A DNA stretch of 64,000 nucleotides from Emticicia sp. C21 (GCF_003418935.1 NZ_QVMT01000001.1:722063-786062), one strand, 5' to 3'; shown: positions 54,189 through 63,338, counted from the first letter of the stretch. The notes: generated by a model from the letters alone, not told the origin. A program made the numbers and translations.

Positions 54189-55334
54189 ATGAAAACATTG
54201 ATTGCTATCTTACTGGTATTTACCAGTGCTGTGTCTATTGCACAGACTAAGTTTATATCCAAGCCACAGGCTGTTCCCAGCCAACCGACACCTACCCTAC
54301 CCATAGGTGCAAAGGCGCCTGATTTCAGATTACCATCGACTACGGGTAAGTATTATTCATTGAAAGATTTTGCTTCAGCCAAGGTATTAGTTATTATTTT
54401 CACCTGCACCCACTGCCCTACCGCACAGGCCTACGAAGACCGGATGAAAGCGATTGTGACAGATTATAAAAATAAGGATGTTGCAGTGGTAGCCATTATG
54501 CCCAATAGCCCTCCTGCTGTAGTATTTGAAGAATTAGGATACACTGATTTGAATGATGATTATGAGAATATGGCCATCAGAGCCAAAGATAAAGGCTACA
54601 ATTTCCCTTATTTATATGATGGTGATACCGAAGCTACTTCTATCAAGTATGGCCCGGTTGCTACACCGCATGCCTATGTATTTGATAGCCAAAGAATACT
54701 AAAATATAATGGACGCTTAGACGGCATTGAAAAACCCGGCAAAGCCAATGCAGAAGATTTAAGGGCCGCCATTGATGCGACTCTGGCAGGAAAAGATGTG
54801 GCAACTCCAACCACTAAAACTTTTGGTTGCTCAATAAAATGGGCCTGGCATACAGAATATAAAGGCAAAGTTGAAAAAAACTGGGAGGCCAGACCTGTAA
54901 CTTTAGAAGAACTGGATACTGAGGGTGTGAAAAAATTAGTAAGCAATGATTCAGACAAATTGCGTCTGATAAATGTATGGGCAACCTGGTGTGGGCCTTG
55001 TATTCTGGAATACCCTGATTTTCTGGAATTACAACGTATGTATGGCGCCCGTGATTTTGAATTTGTATCGCTGACAGCTGATAAGATGGATAAAAAAGAT
55101 AAAGCTTTGAAGTTTCTGCAAAGCAAGCATTCAGGTGTTAAAAACTATATTTTTAAAGAGGACGACACTTATAAACTCATAGAAGCCATAGACCCCAAAT
55201 GGAATGGTGCTCTACCCTATACACTTCTGGTTGAACCGGGAGGGAAAGTAGTCTATTCTTTGCAAGGGAGTATTGATAACCTGAAACTAAAAAAAATAAT
55301 TGTTGACCACCCTAAAATCGGAAGATACTTTTAA
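54189..55334 (+). CDS. Secreted protein with two thioredoxin-fold domains
   Basis: A 381-residue exported protein (signal peptide about 1-19). Domain 1 (about 40-205) is a peroxiredoxin/AhpC-TSA-like fold, APDFRLPSTTG ... FTCTHCPTAQ, with Cys73 and Cys76 in CTHC. Domain 2 (about 240-375) is TlpA/ResA-like with INVWATWCGPC (Cys268, Cys271). A segment with one extra Cys (FGCSIKW, Cys214) joins them. It probably reduces disulfides or handles oxidants in the periplasm, for example in cytochrome c maturation (inference). A membrane-tethered LuxR gene follows after 6 bases. Confidence 0.88.
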   Translation: MKTLIAILLVFTSAVSIAQTKFISKPQAVPSQPTPTLPIGAKAPDFRLPSTTGKYYSLKDFASAKVLVIIFTCTHCPTAQAYEDRMKAIVTDYKNKDVAVVAIMPNSPPAVVFEELGYTDLNDDYENMAIRAKDKGYNFPYLYDGDTEATSIKYGPVATPHAYVFDSQRILKYNGRLDGIEKPGKANAEDLRAAIDATLAGKDVATPTTKTFGCSIKWAWHTEYKGKVEKNWEARPVTLEELDTEGVKKLVSNDSDKLRLINVWATWCGPCILEYPDFLELQRMYGARDFEFVSLTADKMDKKDKALKFLQSKHSGVKNYIFKEDDTYKLIEAIDPKWNGALPYTLLVEPGGKVVYSLQGSIDNLKLKKIIVDHPKIGRYF

Positions 55335-55340
55335 TTGCCT

Positions 55341-55826
55341 ATGCCCCTTAATTTCCTGATACGTAACAAGCATGTTATTCTCTACGGTGTTTCATTAGCC
55401 ATCCTCATGTTTTTGATGAGGTGGCTTGAATTGCGTTTTATCATTTTCAATCATGCCCTTGAAATGTATATCGGAGCTATTGCCCTTATTTTTACAGCTC
55501 TGGGTATATGGCTTGCGCTTAAACTTACTAAGCCCAAAGTAGAGATTCAGGTAGTAGAGCAGATTGTGGAGAAAGTTTATTCCGTTGAGAGTAGCGATGA
55601 ATTTAAATTGAATGAAGCAACGCTTAATGAGTTGGGGCTAAGCAGAAGAGAACTGGAAGTGTTGGAACTAATGGCTACGGGTTTAAGCAATCAGGAGATT
55701 GCTGCGCAATTATTTGTATCGCTCAATACCATCAAGACACACACCTCAAAGGTTTTTGAGAAACTGGATGTGAAGCGGAGAACACAGGCCGTTGAAAAAG
55801 CTAAAAGACTGAGCCTGATACCCTAG
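55341..55826 (+). CDS. Membrane-tethered LuxR-type transcription regulator
   Basis: 161 residues from ATG 55341 (an in-frame TTG lies 6 bases earlier, directly after the upstream stop). Two membrane segments (about 10-27 and 37-60) are followed by a short helix (KVEIQVVEQIVEKVYSVES). The C-terminal LuxR/GerE helix-turn-helix is LSRRELEVLELMATGLSNQEIAAQLFVSLNTIKTHTSKVFEKLDV. No receiver or ligand domain is present. The DNA-binding domain is held at the inner membrane, so the input may come through the membrane part. Coupled to the thioredoxin-fold gene, it could report envelope redox state (inference). Confidence 0.88.
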   Translation: MPLNFLIRNKHVILYGVSLAILMFLMRWLELRFIIFNHALEMYIGAIALIFTALGIWLALKLTKPKVEIQVVEQIVEKVYSVESSDEFKLNEATLNELGLSRRELEVLELMATGLSNQEIAAQLFVSLNTIKTHTSKVFEKLDVKRRTQAVEKAKRLSLIP

Positions 55827-55938
55827 TGTGACTCACCCTTTGGTATGAAATCTGTTATTATTCTGTAAAATCACCCGAAAGTATGAGTATAAATCGGGCA
55901 GAAGATTTCAGTTTTGTGGCCTAAACAAATAAACTCCT

Positions 55939-56466
55939 ATGCAAAGAATTGTTCTCATTTTTGGATTGATAGCCGGGCTTATCATATCCACGTTTATGGT
56001 CTGTTCTATTAGTTACTGCTATTCTTCCGGTAATTTTGATGGCAATATCTGGATAGGATATGCCTCTATGCTACTGGCATTTTCAATGGTTTTTGTCGGT
56101 ATTAAAACTTATCGGGATAAGTATAATAACGGAAGTATCTCTTTCGGAAAAGCCTTTAAGGTAGGTCTCTTCATCACCCTGATTGCTTCAAGTGTCTACG
56201 TGCTTGTATGGCTGGTTGACTACTACGTATTTGTACCAGATTTTATGGAGAAATATACTAGTCACATGATAGAGGAAGCAAAAAAAGGTGGAGAAAATGC
56301 AGAAGAAATTCAGAAGCAAATTAAAATGATGCAAGATTCTGCTAAACTTTACGAAACACCTGTTGGAGTAATTTTATTGACTTATATGGAAATTTTGCCA
56401 GTGGGTCTGATTGTGACGTTAATCAGTGCTTTGATATTGAAACGGAAGAATATGGCATTAGCGTAA
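55939..56466 (+). CDS. DUF4199-family membrane protein
   Basis: 175 residues with four membrane segments (about 4-26, 36-56, 71-95, 147-168). A charged extracytoplasmic or cytosolic loop (about 105-140, EEAKKGGENAEEIQKQIKMM) precedes the last segment. The motif GSISFGKAFKVGLFITLIAS is the DUF4199 hallmark. Function is unknown; the family is confined largely to Bacteroidota. Confidence 0.82.
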   Translation: MQRIVLIFGLIAGLIISTFMVCSISYCYSSGNFDGNIWIGYASMLLAFSMVFVGIKTYRDKYNNGSISFGKAFKVGLFITLIASSVYVLVWLVDYYVFVPDFMEKYTSHMIEEAKKGGENAEEIQKQIKMMQDSAKLYETPVGVILLTYMEILPVGLIVTLISALILKRKNMALA

Positions 56467-56472
56467 GTAATA

Positions 56473-56500
56473 GTGAATGGCGAATTGTGAATTAGTGAAT
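56473..56500. repeat. Dispersed GTGAATT-type repeat
   Basis: The stretch is a near copy of the inner arm of the inverted repeat at 34054-34193 (shared TGAATGGCGAATT and GTGAATTAG). It lies in the gap between the DUF4199 and DHFR-like genes. Confidence 0.5.
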
Positions 56501-56556
56501 AAACTGACATTTTTAAATTACAGCAACAACCATAGACAACAGTAAAATAGAACTAT

Positions 56557-57129
56557 ATGAGAAAAATTATTTCATTTATGCACATATCGCTTGACGGTTT
56601 TGTAGCAGGGCCAAACGGAGAACTCAACTGGGCTAAAGTTGATGAAGAACTTTTTGACTATGTTGGTAAACGTATAAGCGGAGGTGACACTGCCTTATAT
56701 GGACGAACAACTTATCAGATGATGGAAAGTTACTGGCCAACCGCAGGAGATGCACCGGATGCAAGCAAGCATGACGTTGAACATTCAAAATGGTATAAGA
56801 ATGCCCACAAAATTGTTTTGTCAAAAACGTTGAATGAAGCAGATCTGACGAATACCACCATTATCAGCAACAATATTGCAGACCGTATCAATGAAATAAA
56901 ACAGCAGGATGGTGAGGACATCTTACTTTTTGGTAGCCCAACAGCAACCCATGCCTTGATTGAACAGAACTTAATTGATGGCTATTGGTTATTTCTTAAC
57001 CCAACTATTCTCGGGCAAGGCATTCCATTGTTTGCAGACAGCAAAGACAAAACAAATCTAAAGCTATTGAGTACCAGGCAATTTGATTCTGGGGTGATTG
57101 AATTGAATTATGTAGTGGATAGAGAATAA
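56557..57129 (+). CDS. Dihydrofolate reductase-family (RibD C-terminal domain) protein
   Basis: A 190-residue cytoplasmic protein of the RibD_C/YwjB-type family. It has MRKIISFMHISLDGFVAGPNGE, the nucleotide-binding LYGRTTYQMME, LFGSPTATHALIEQNLIDGYWLFLNPTILGQG and the end KLLSTRQFDSGVIELNYV. Such proteins bind NADPH but are not classical FolA. The substrate is unknown. Confidence 0.88.
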   Translation: MRKIISFMHISLDGFVAGPNGELNWAKVDEELFDYVGKRISGGDTALYGRTTYQMMESYWPTAGDAPDASKHDVEHSKWYKNAHKIVLSKTLNEADLTNTTIISNNIADRINEIKQQDGEDILLFGSPTATHALIEQNLIDGYWLFLNPTILGQGIPLFADSKDKTNLKLLSTRQFDSGVIELNYVVDRE

Positions 57130-57137
57130 TGAATTTT

Positions 57138-57179
57138 CTAGCCCTGAAATTGGTATTTGTAAACCTAATTCAGGGCTAG
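57138..57179. terminator. Long hairpin between convergent genes
   Basis: CTAGCCCTGAA (57138-57148) pairs perfectly with TTCAGGGCTAG (57169-57179), with further partial pairing inside. No T-run follows on either strand, so it may stop transcription only weakly. Confidence 0.4.
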
Positions 57180-57223
57180 ACAAAGATAAAATTCTATCGA
57201 ATTTGACGATTTGAAAAATTGTC

Positions 57224-58186
57224 TTACACCTTAATCACAGTTAACAAATCAACCAAGGGTAAAACAACACCTTTAATAAAAGGCTGATGAAATAAAATAG
57301 GCATTGGCGCAAAAAGACAGAGTAACAGCCATAACAATCTTTTAAAACTCCCTGTATCAGGTTTAATAACGTATTTCTCTACACCCAGAATCAAGGCTGC
57401 CTGAATAATAAAATACAGAAAGGGTAATCCATAACCACTGCGGACGGGCAAACTAATGGCCAGTTCATGTAATAAACCCGAGAAAATATACGAAGCCCAG
57501 AAAGCTACGTTCTGCCTATAACGCTTCTTTAATGGTCTTAAAACAGCAAGGGTGGTTAACTCTACAAATGCCAGATTCCATCGTCTGCTCCAGAATTCCT
57601 GTAAGGTTTTTGATTTAATAGGATTATTAAACAAAACACTCACATTTACGCCTTTCATTCTTAATAATCCGGTATTAATATTTAATATTCCAAAATGTAA
57701 AATCAGGCTTAAGCCTACCAGATAGGAAGTATTTATTATGTAATAGGTGGTTATTGTCTGAGTAGAATAGCTATAATACCAGTGAGCCAGATTAATCAAT
57801 AATAGCCCGATAATAATTCTTGAAATACCTTTTTTGATGTGAGACGGATAATCCGCGAAAACTTTACCTGGAAAGTATTTAAAAGGACTTGGATTCATAC
57901 CAAACCAACCATAACAGAATACAAGCCATTGTATAAACGTCAACCGATCTGTCCTGCCTAAATGGTTATTGACTACTACAAGTTTCAAAGACCAGAAAGT
58001 GCTTACGATGTATAGCAGCATCAAGTATAATGGGTTCGCTTCGACTATTAGATATATCAAAGCAATGAAACCTATAGTCATAATCCATCCGCAAAGCGTT
58101 GCATTAAGCCTGTTATTCAATAAAATCAGATAGCTCCATAATGGAATAGTAAAAATGAGCAGATATATAATATAAGTAAGAGACAT
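57224..58186 (-). CDS. Wax-synthase-like membrane-bound O-acyltransferase
   Basis: A 320-residue protein with about eight membrane segments. The family motif TLQEFWSRRWN and the conserved His in FSGLLHELAIS mark it as a wax synthase/MBOAT_2 relative. These enzymes transfer an acyl chain from acyl-CoA to an alcohol in the membrane. The bacterial substrates of this branch are unknown. The gene abuts the preceding small membrane protein gene with no gap, so the two are translated together. Confidence 0.82.
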   Translation of the reverse strand: MSLTYIIYLLIFTIPLWSYLILLNNRLNATLCGWIMTIGFIALIYLIVEANPLYLMLLYIVSTFWSLKLVVVNNHLGRTDRLTFIQWLVFCYGWFGMNPSPFKYFPGKVFADYPSHIKKGISRIIIGLLLINLAHWYYSYSTQTITTYYIINTSYLVGLSLILHFGILNINTGLLRMKGVNVSVLFNNPIKSKTLQEFWSRRWNLAFVELTTLAVLRPLKKRYRQNVAFWASYIFSGLLHELAISLPVRSGYGLPFLYFIIQAALILGVEKYVIKPDTGSFKRLLWLLLCLFAPMPILFHQPFIKGVVLPLVDLLTVIKV

Positions 58187-58606
58187 TTAATGGAAGTTTA
58201 GATAACAAACCCAACCATAAACACCCGTCAGGAATACAAATAAAGCCACTAAACCAATTTCACCAAGTGTATAAATGAGTCCTTTCGGTGCCGACTTGGT
58301 ATCAAAGTATAAAAACTGTATCAGGACTCTGACCAACCAGTACATAAAAATGAAAATGGTAATTGACTTAGCCAGAAAGGTTTTAGTTAGTAATTCTTCT
58401 GCTCCCCAGAATGAAATCAGACCAAAGAATAAGTTGAATGACAGGATGTATCCAGCGTATGTCCAGAAAATCTGTTTAATCAGGTTGGCAACTTTTATTA
58501 GTTCACCTTTCCAATCAAGTAAGTAAGGGATAGCCAGACTACCAACGCAGAGAATAATTTGTAAAAATCCGGCAGTTTTTAGAATAAAGATAGGTTCTAT
58601 ACTCAT
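58187..58606 (-). CDS. Small four-helix membrane protein, partner of the MBOAT gene
   Basis: 139 residues with four predicted membrane segments (about 10-28, 47-68, 80-98, 112-134). The third has the charged IYWLVRVLIQF-like stretch (MYWLVRVLIQFLYFDTKSAPKG). No named family is recognised. The stop codon touches the start of the wax-synthase-like gene, so a joint function is likely. Confidence 0.75.
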   Translation of the reverse strand: MSIEPIFILKTAGFLQIILCVGSLAIPYLLDWKGELIKVANLIKQIFWTYAGYILSFNLFFGLISFWGAEELLTKTFLAKSITIFIFMYWLVRVLIQFLYFDTKSAPKGLIYTLGEIGLVALFVFLTGVYGWVCYLNFH

Positions 58607-58693
58607 AGTAGTTCACAGAAAAACCAAAGGTAAGCACAAAGTATATACGTTGATATAGAAACTAAAATAAAATTCCTATGAGATTCATTTATA

Positions 58694-58737
58694 CAAAAAA
58701 AGACAAGGACTGGGCGTCTCCGCATTGCCTTGTCTTT
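58694..58737 (-). terminator. Terminator of the FGE-fold gene
   Basis: On the minus strand AAAGACAAGG (58737-58728) pairs with CCTTGTCTTT (58708-58699), followed by a T-run (58698-58694 and on). It lies 33 bases after the stop of the gene at 58771. Confidence 0.75.
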
Positions 58738-58770
58738 ACCAGGTTTGTATTTTAAATACCTTCTACCCTA

Positions 58771-59748
58771 TCAAGGAATATCTTTCGGAGGGCGGGCAAA
58801 ATAAGCGTCAATTTCTGCTTTTGATGGTTCTTTTACTGGTCTTACTACTCTGAATCCTAAGAATGGGGCATCTGTTAACCACCAGTCAGATTTGGGAATC
58901 TGTGGGTCACGTTGCTTTAATTCTGGTGTAGAAGTACGGCGAGAAGCACTACGTAATTTATCAGCATCTTCGTCCCAGTGTCCACCACGAATCACATGCG
59001 GATAATGTTTTTCCGGTTTTACATAAGGGTTATTACCCGCTTCCGGTTTGCTATAAAAATCAGCTACATATAAATCAGAAGTCCATTCGGCTACATTCCC
59101 ATACATATCGTATAATCCCCAGGCATTAGGTTTCTTCTGGCCTACTTTCTTATAAGCACCATCTGAATTATCATAAAACCAGGCATAATCTTTCAATTGC
59201 GAAGCATCATTGCCAAAATAAAAAGCTGTATTGGTACCTGCGCGAGCGGCATATTCCCATTCTGCTTCGGTTGGCAGACGGTAGAAATGGCCGGTTTTAG
59301 CATATAACCATTTGCAGAATGCTCTTGCGGCAAATTGTGTTACGTTACATACAGGGAAACCACTCTCTTTCCCTTGACCGAACGACATTTCCACATAAGG
59401 CTGTGTCGGACGGGCTACAACATCTACACGGCCTTTTACTTCGGCAGTGTTTTTATCGTCGGCTACTTCTAATTCTTTATTGAAAAAGGTCTCGTACATT
59501 TCCCACGTAGTCTCGTATTTCGCCATCCAGAAAGCATCAATTTTTACTTTATGCTGTGGTCCTTCATCGTCTTTACGGTTTTTTTCATCGGCTGCACTAC
59601 CCATGGTAAACTCTCCGGCAGGGATAGGTACCATATCTAAACCATGACCAAGGCCGGGAATATGTTCGGTATAAGGTTTTAAATCTTCGCTACGAAAAGC
59701 TGTGAAGAAAATGAAAGTTGCGGCTGCCAATAAAGATACTTTTTTCAC
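58771..59748 (-). CDS. FGE/SUMF1-fold protein lacking the catalytic cysteines
   Basis: A 325-residue exported protein (signal about 1-20). It has the formylglycine-generating-enzyme fold: MVPIPAGEFTMGS, FWMAKYETTWEMYETF, YRLPTEAEWEYAARAG, GLYDMYGNVAEWTSD, GGHWDEDADKLRSASRR and GFRVVRP. In genuine FGE the segment after GGSW carries two cysteines; here it reads DEDADKLRSASRR, with none. It is therefore unlikely to activate sulfatases, and probably serves as a binding or structural FGE-like domain, as GldJ/GldK-type proteins do. No sulfatase gene is near. Monocistronic, with its own promoter and terminator. Confidence 0.85.
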   Translation of the reverse strand: MKKVSLLAAATFIFFTAFRSEDLKPYTEHIPGLGHGLDMVPIPAGEFTMGSAADEKNRKDDEGPQHKVKIDAFWMAKYETTWEMYETFFNKELEVADDKNTAEVKGRVDVVARPTQPYVEMSFGQGKESGFPVCNVTQFAARAFCKWLYAKTGHFYRLPTEAEWEYAARAGTNTAFYFGNDASQLKDYAWFYDNSDGAYKKVGQKKPNAWGLYDMYGNVAEWTSDLYVADFYSKPEAGNNPYVKPEKHYPHVIRGGHWDEDADKLRSASRRTSTPELKQRDPQIPKSDWWLTDAPFLGFRVVRPVKEPSKAEIDAYFARPPKDIP

Positions 59749-59771
59749 TTAGGTTGAAATGTTTGGTTTCA

Positions 59772-59804
59772 CAAATATAGTTACGACTTCGACTGTTTTA
59801 CAAA
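59772..59804 (-). promoter_or_regulatory. Promoter of the FGE-fold gene
   Basis: Minus strand TTTG (59804-59801), 21-base spacer, TATATTTG (59779-59772). Predicted start near 59765, leader about 17 bases. Confidence 0.6.
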
Positions 59805-59813
59805 CCCTCCAGC

Positions 59814-62273
59814 TTATTCCTTATAAAATACGCGTTTTACCCGCTCGCTTACACCCGTCAGGATTTCATAAGGGATAGTGCCGATAGAGGCTGATAATTC
59901 ATGGATAGGCAAGTCTTTACCAAAAATGATTACTTCATCTCCCTCTTCGCATTTGGTTTCTGTAACATCTACCATTGTCATATCCATGCACACATTGCCT
60001 ATCACAGGGCATCTGACACCATTCACCAGGACAGTCCCTACTCCTTTGCTAAAACCTCTGTCGAAACCGTCAGCATAGCCAATGGCAATGGTAGCAATAC
60101 GGGAATCTTTTTCTAAAACACCTTTGCGGCTATAACCTATGGTCTCCCCTTTTTTAAGATGTTTTATCTGTGAGATAATTGTTTTTAATGTTCCGACAGT
60201 CTGCAAAGATTTCTGCTCTAATCCGGTAGCTTCTACGCCATATAGCCCGATTCCTAATCTCACCATATCAAATTTCGCTTCGGGAAAACGGATAATTCCG
60301 GCTGAATTACAGATATGTCGTAATGGTACTTCACCTTTCGGTAGTGCCTGTATAATCTTGTCAGACATACGTTCAAAACGCTCTACCTGCGATTTTGAGA
60401 AATCGTTATGCTCGCTTTCATCGGCACCCACCAAATGGCTGAATATAGAAGCTATTTTGATGGATGGATTCTGCTTTAAGGACTCAATCAGTTTATCAAT
60501 ATCCTGTTCTTCAAAACCCAATCGGTGCATGCCCGTATCCAACTTGATATGTATTTTGAAAGTGGAATCAGGAAATGATTTGATAAAATCATGAAAACGC
60601 TTAAATATCTGAAAGCTGTATATCTCCGGCTCTAAATCATATTCAACCAATTTGCTGAAAGTTTCTGGTTGCGAGTTGAGTACCATAATCGGCAATTTTA
60701 TACCACTTTGGCGTAAAACTACACCCTCGTCTGGATAGGCCACTCCCAGATAATTTACCCGATGATATTCTAATAAACTGGCTACTTCTGCACTTCCGCT
60801 ACCATAAGCATAGGCTTTTACCATTACCATAATTTTGGTATCACTGCCTATTTTGCCGCGATAGAAATTCAGATTATGCGTCAATGCATCCAGATTTATC
60901 TCGAAAACCGTTCCATGCACTTTCTGGATTAGTCTGTCTACGATCTTTTCAAAGGCAAATTTTCTGGCGCCTTTTACTAATATCAAGCTATCATGTAATT
61001 GATTGATTGGATATTCTTCCAGAAAACCTTCAGTAGAATGAAAAAAAACAGCGCTCTCATCAAAATATCTGGCATTTCTTGAAATATCCTCACCGATACC
61101 AATTAGTTGGTCTATTTCTTTGCCTTTTATTAATTCGGCAATGCTCCTGTATAATTCAGTTTCTTTCAAACCCGACTGCAATAAATCGCTGATGATTAAT
61201 ACCTTATGATTTTTGGTATGATGCTGACTCATAAAATTGAGCGCCATATTTAAACCTGCATAATCATTATTATAAGTATCATCAATGAGGTAGCAGTCAT
61301 TAATCCCCTGCTTTAACTCCAGGCGCATGGCGATAGGTTTCAAAGCCATCAGAGCTTCTGAAGTAACGCTTAAATCCTGTCCTTTGGGGTTTAATAAAAG
61401 TTTGGCAAAAACGCAATGTATGGCGTTTTCTATAGAGGCGTCATCAGTGAACGGGATTCTGAATTCATATTCTTCGGCATCCCAGTTGATAGTTAAAGTA
61501 CTATAGGTAGTTGCTTTGGTACACGTCACATTAATCGGACTCTCCTGACTTTTCGACCAGCCAATCAATTCAATTTTTGGATTAACGGCTTTTAGCAAAA
61601 GCTTGATTTCTTCGTCTATTTCTTCGTAATCTTTGCAATAGATAAGCGTTTTGCTTTTGCGAAACAGACGCAACTTTTCAGTAACTTTCTGCTTGCGACT
61701 TCTGAAACCCTCATCATGTGCTGAACCGATATTGGTAAAAATACCAATGGTCGGGCTAATGATGGGTTCAAGATTCTCCATTTCACCTGATTTTGAAATA
61801 CCTGCCTCAAAGATACCTAATGTATGGCTCTCATTTATTTGCCATACCGATAGCCCTACTCCTATTTGAGAATTATAACTTCGCGGACTCTTAATAATGG
61901 TATAATCTTTTGCTAATAACGCACTTAACCACTCCTTTACAATGGTTTTTCCATTGCTACCCGTAATACCAATGACAGGAATATTGAATTTCTTCCGATG
62001 GCCTGCTGCCAAATTCTGCAAGGCTCTGATACCATTTTCTACCAACCAGAATTTTGCTTCCGGAAAATGTTCGCTTAGGTCCGGCTTGGCTGCTTTTTTC
62101 TCAACAACAAACTCACGGATACCTTTTTCATAGAGTTCTTCAATAAAATTATGTCCGTCGTGGCGTTCTCCTTTAATGGCAAAAAAGATGCTTTGCTGAG
62201 GTTGAGAAACAAAACGACTATCAGTCAATAAGACAGTAGCCTTCGTAATAATAGGTTCAGAAAAGAAATTCAC
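59814..62273 (-). CDS. Bifunctional MurF ligase/alanine racemase
   Basis: An 819-residue fusion typical of Bacteroidota. The N-terminal half (about 1-440) is UDP-MurNAc-tripeptide:D-Ala-D-Ala ligase with P-loop GITGSNGKT (102-110), EAGIS and LIDDTYNND. The second half (about 455-819) is a PLP-dependent alanine racemase with the PLP Lys in MVMVKAYAYGSG, HIKLDTGMHRLGF, SNSAG-like CNSAGII, the catalytic Tyr in TIGYSRKG and the end IPYEILTGVSERVKRVF. It both makes D-Ala and consumes D-Ala-D-Ala in cell-wall precursor synthesis. Confidence 0.94.
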   Translation of the reverse strand: MNFFSEPIITKATVLLTDSRFVSQPQQSIFFAIKGERHDGHNFIEELYEKGIREFVVEKKAAKPDLSEHFPEAKFWLVENGIRALQNLAAGHRKKFNIPVIGITGSNGKTIVKEWLSALLAKDYTIIKSPRSYNSQIGVGLSVWQINESHTLGIFEAGISKSGEMENLEPIISPTIGIFTNIGSAHDEGFRSRKQKVTEKLRLFRKSKTLIYCKDYEEIDEEIKLLLKAVNPKIELIGWSKSQESPINVTCTKATTYSTLTINWDAEEYEFRIPFTDDASIENAIHCVFAKLLLNPKGQDLSVTSEALMALKPIAMRLELKQGINDCYLIDDTYNNDYAGLNMALNFMSQHHTKNHKVLIISDLLQSGLKETELYRSIAELIKGKEIDQLIGIGEDISRNARYFDESAVFFHSTEGFLEEYPINQLHDSLILVKGARKFAFEKIVDRLIQKVHGTVFEINLDALTHNLNFYRGKIGSDTKIMVMVKAYAYGSGSAEVASLLEYHRVNYLGVAYPDEGVVLRQSGIKLPIMVLNSQPETFSKLVEYDLEPEIYSFQIFKRFHDFIKSFPDSTFKIHIKLDTGMHRLGFEEQDIDKLIESLKQNPSIKIASIFSHLVGADESEHNDFSKSQVERFERMSDKIIQALPKGEVPLRHICNSAGIIRFPEAKFDMVRLGIGLYGVEATGLEQKSLQTVGTLKTIISQIKHLKKGETIGYSRKGVLEKDSRIATIAIGYADGFDRGFSKGVGTVLVNGVRCPVIGNVCMDMTMVDVTETKCEEGDEVIIFGKDLPIHELSASIGTIPYEILTGVSERVKRVFYKE

Positions 62274-62315
62274 TGTATATGTTGTAGAAAATGGCTAAGA
62301 CTAAGGAAAACAATC

Positions 62316-62753
62316 TTATAAAGAGGGTACTAGCTCTAAATTGATTGTACTCGACGCCGAGATAAATTTGTTATTTTCGGCCTGCAAAATGAGCTTATTG
62401 TTCGATAATTCGAGGATTTTAAATTCTCCGCCAAATCCGGTAATCTGAATATCCAGCACCTTATCATCGTTTTTCAGGTACCAACTTCCGGCATTTACAA
62501 TCTGTTTAGAAACGCGGTCTCTGCCACGGGTTACATTATCTGCACGAAATTCAAAATCAAAAGCAAAAATGGCTTGTGCCTGTGAGCCTACTTCATTTTG
62601 AGACAAAGTTTTACCTGTAGGATCTGTAAAACGGTCTAATTTCCAGAAATTGGCAGTAAGGATTTTGGCCGAAGCATTAACAGGTTCTTCTTTTTTGTCT
62701 TTACAAGCAAAAACAAAAGAAATTAATGTAAGAACTAATAGTAATTTTTTCAT
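62316..62753 (-). CDS. Small lipoprotein, lipocalin-like
   Basis: A 145-residue lipoprotein (lipobox FVFAC, Cys17) with a charged linker KDKKEEP. The beta-rich body has ILTANFWKLDRFTDPTGK and GSWYLKNDDKVLDIQITGFGGEFKILELSNNKLIL, the WKL...W(Y)L...L...L pattern of lipocalin-like (DUF4923/DUF5004-type) domains. Ligand unknown. A weak TAATTTTG -7-like box lies at 62805-62798. It is 42 bases upstream of murF-alr and may be co-transcribed with it. Confidence 0.75.
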   Translation of the reverse strand: MKKLLLVLTLISFVFACKDKKEEPVNASAKILTANFWKLDRFTDPTGKTLSQNEVGSQAQAIFAFDFEFRADNVTRGRDRVSKQIVNAGSWYLKNDDKVLDIQITGFGGEFKILELSNNKLILQAENNKFISASSTINLELVPSL

Positions 62754-62846
62754 TGTGAGTGAGACGCATCAATACGCCTGATTTGAGAATTAATCGACAA
62801 AATTAGCATTTTCAGCTTAGAACTAAAAACGCCTATTGTAATCATT

Positions 62847-63302
62847 TTATTCCAAATCATAGGGTAAATAATCGTTTACTTTAGCGCCAAACTTATGTAA
62901 TTCTCTTACAATGGTGGAGCTGATTGGAGCTAACTCAGGAGAGGTAATCAGGAAAACAGTCTCTAAATCTTTTATTAAATGCCTGTTTACCTGCGATATG
63001 GTGTTCTCATATTCAAAATCTGTTGTATTTCTTAAACCTCTCAACAAAAACTGAGCGCCGTATTGCTGAGCTATGCTGGCGGTCAGCCCATCGTAAGAAA
63101 TAATGCTGATATTATCTGCCTCATGAAAAGCTTCTTTAATCTTCAGCGTCATTAAGTCGAGGGGAAAGTAACGGTTTTTCTGCGTATTTGTACCAATGCC
63201 TATAATCACTTCATCAAAAAGCTTTAATCCACGTTTGACAATATCTGCATGACCCTTGGTAAATGGATCGAATGAGCCGGGGAAGAAAGCTACTTTTTTC
63301 AT
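62847..63302 (-). CDS. coaD: Phosphopantetheine adenylyltransferase
   Basis: Fourth step of coenzyme A synthesis. The 151-residue nucleotidyltransferase has the GSFDPFTKGHADIV motif (His18 for the adenylyl transfer), RYFPLDLMTLK, LLRGLRNTTDFEYE and the ISSTIVREL end. Full length. It follows the DUF3822 gene by 36 bases, the usual order in this phylum. Confidence 0.95.
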   Translation of the reverse strand: MKKVAFFPGSFDPFTKGHADIVKRGLKLFDEVIIGIGTNTQKNRYFPLDLMTLKIKEAFHEADNISIISYDGLTASIAQQYGAQFLLRGLRNTTDFEYENTISQVNRHLIKDLETVFLITSPELAPISSTIVRELHKFGAKVNDYLPYDLE

Positions 63303-63338
63303 GAAATGGGGTCTGAGTTAAATATTCGTTTTGTTGCA

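Noticed and set aside
56557-57129. Housekeeping dihydrofolate reductase (folA)
   Set aside because: The motifs match the RibD C-terminal/YwjB-type branch, not classical FolA.
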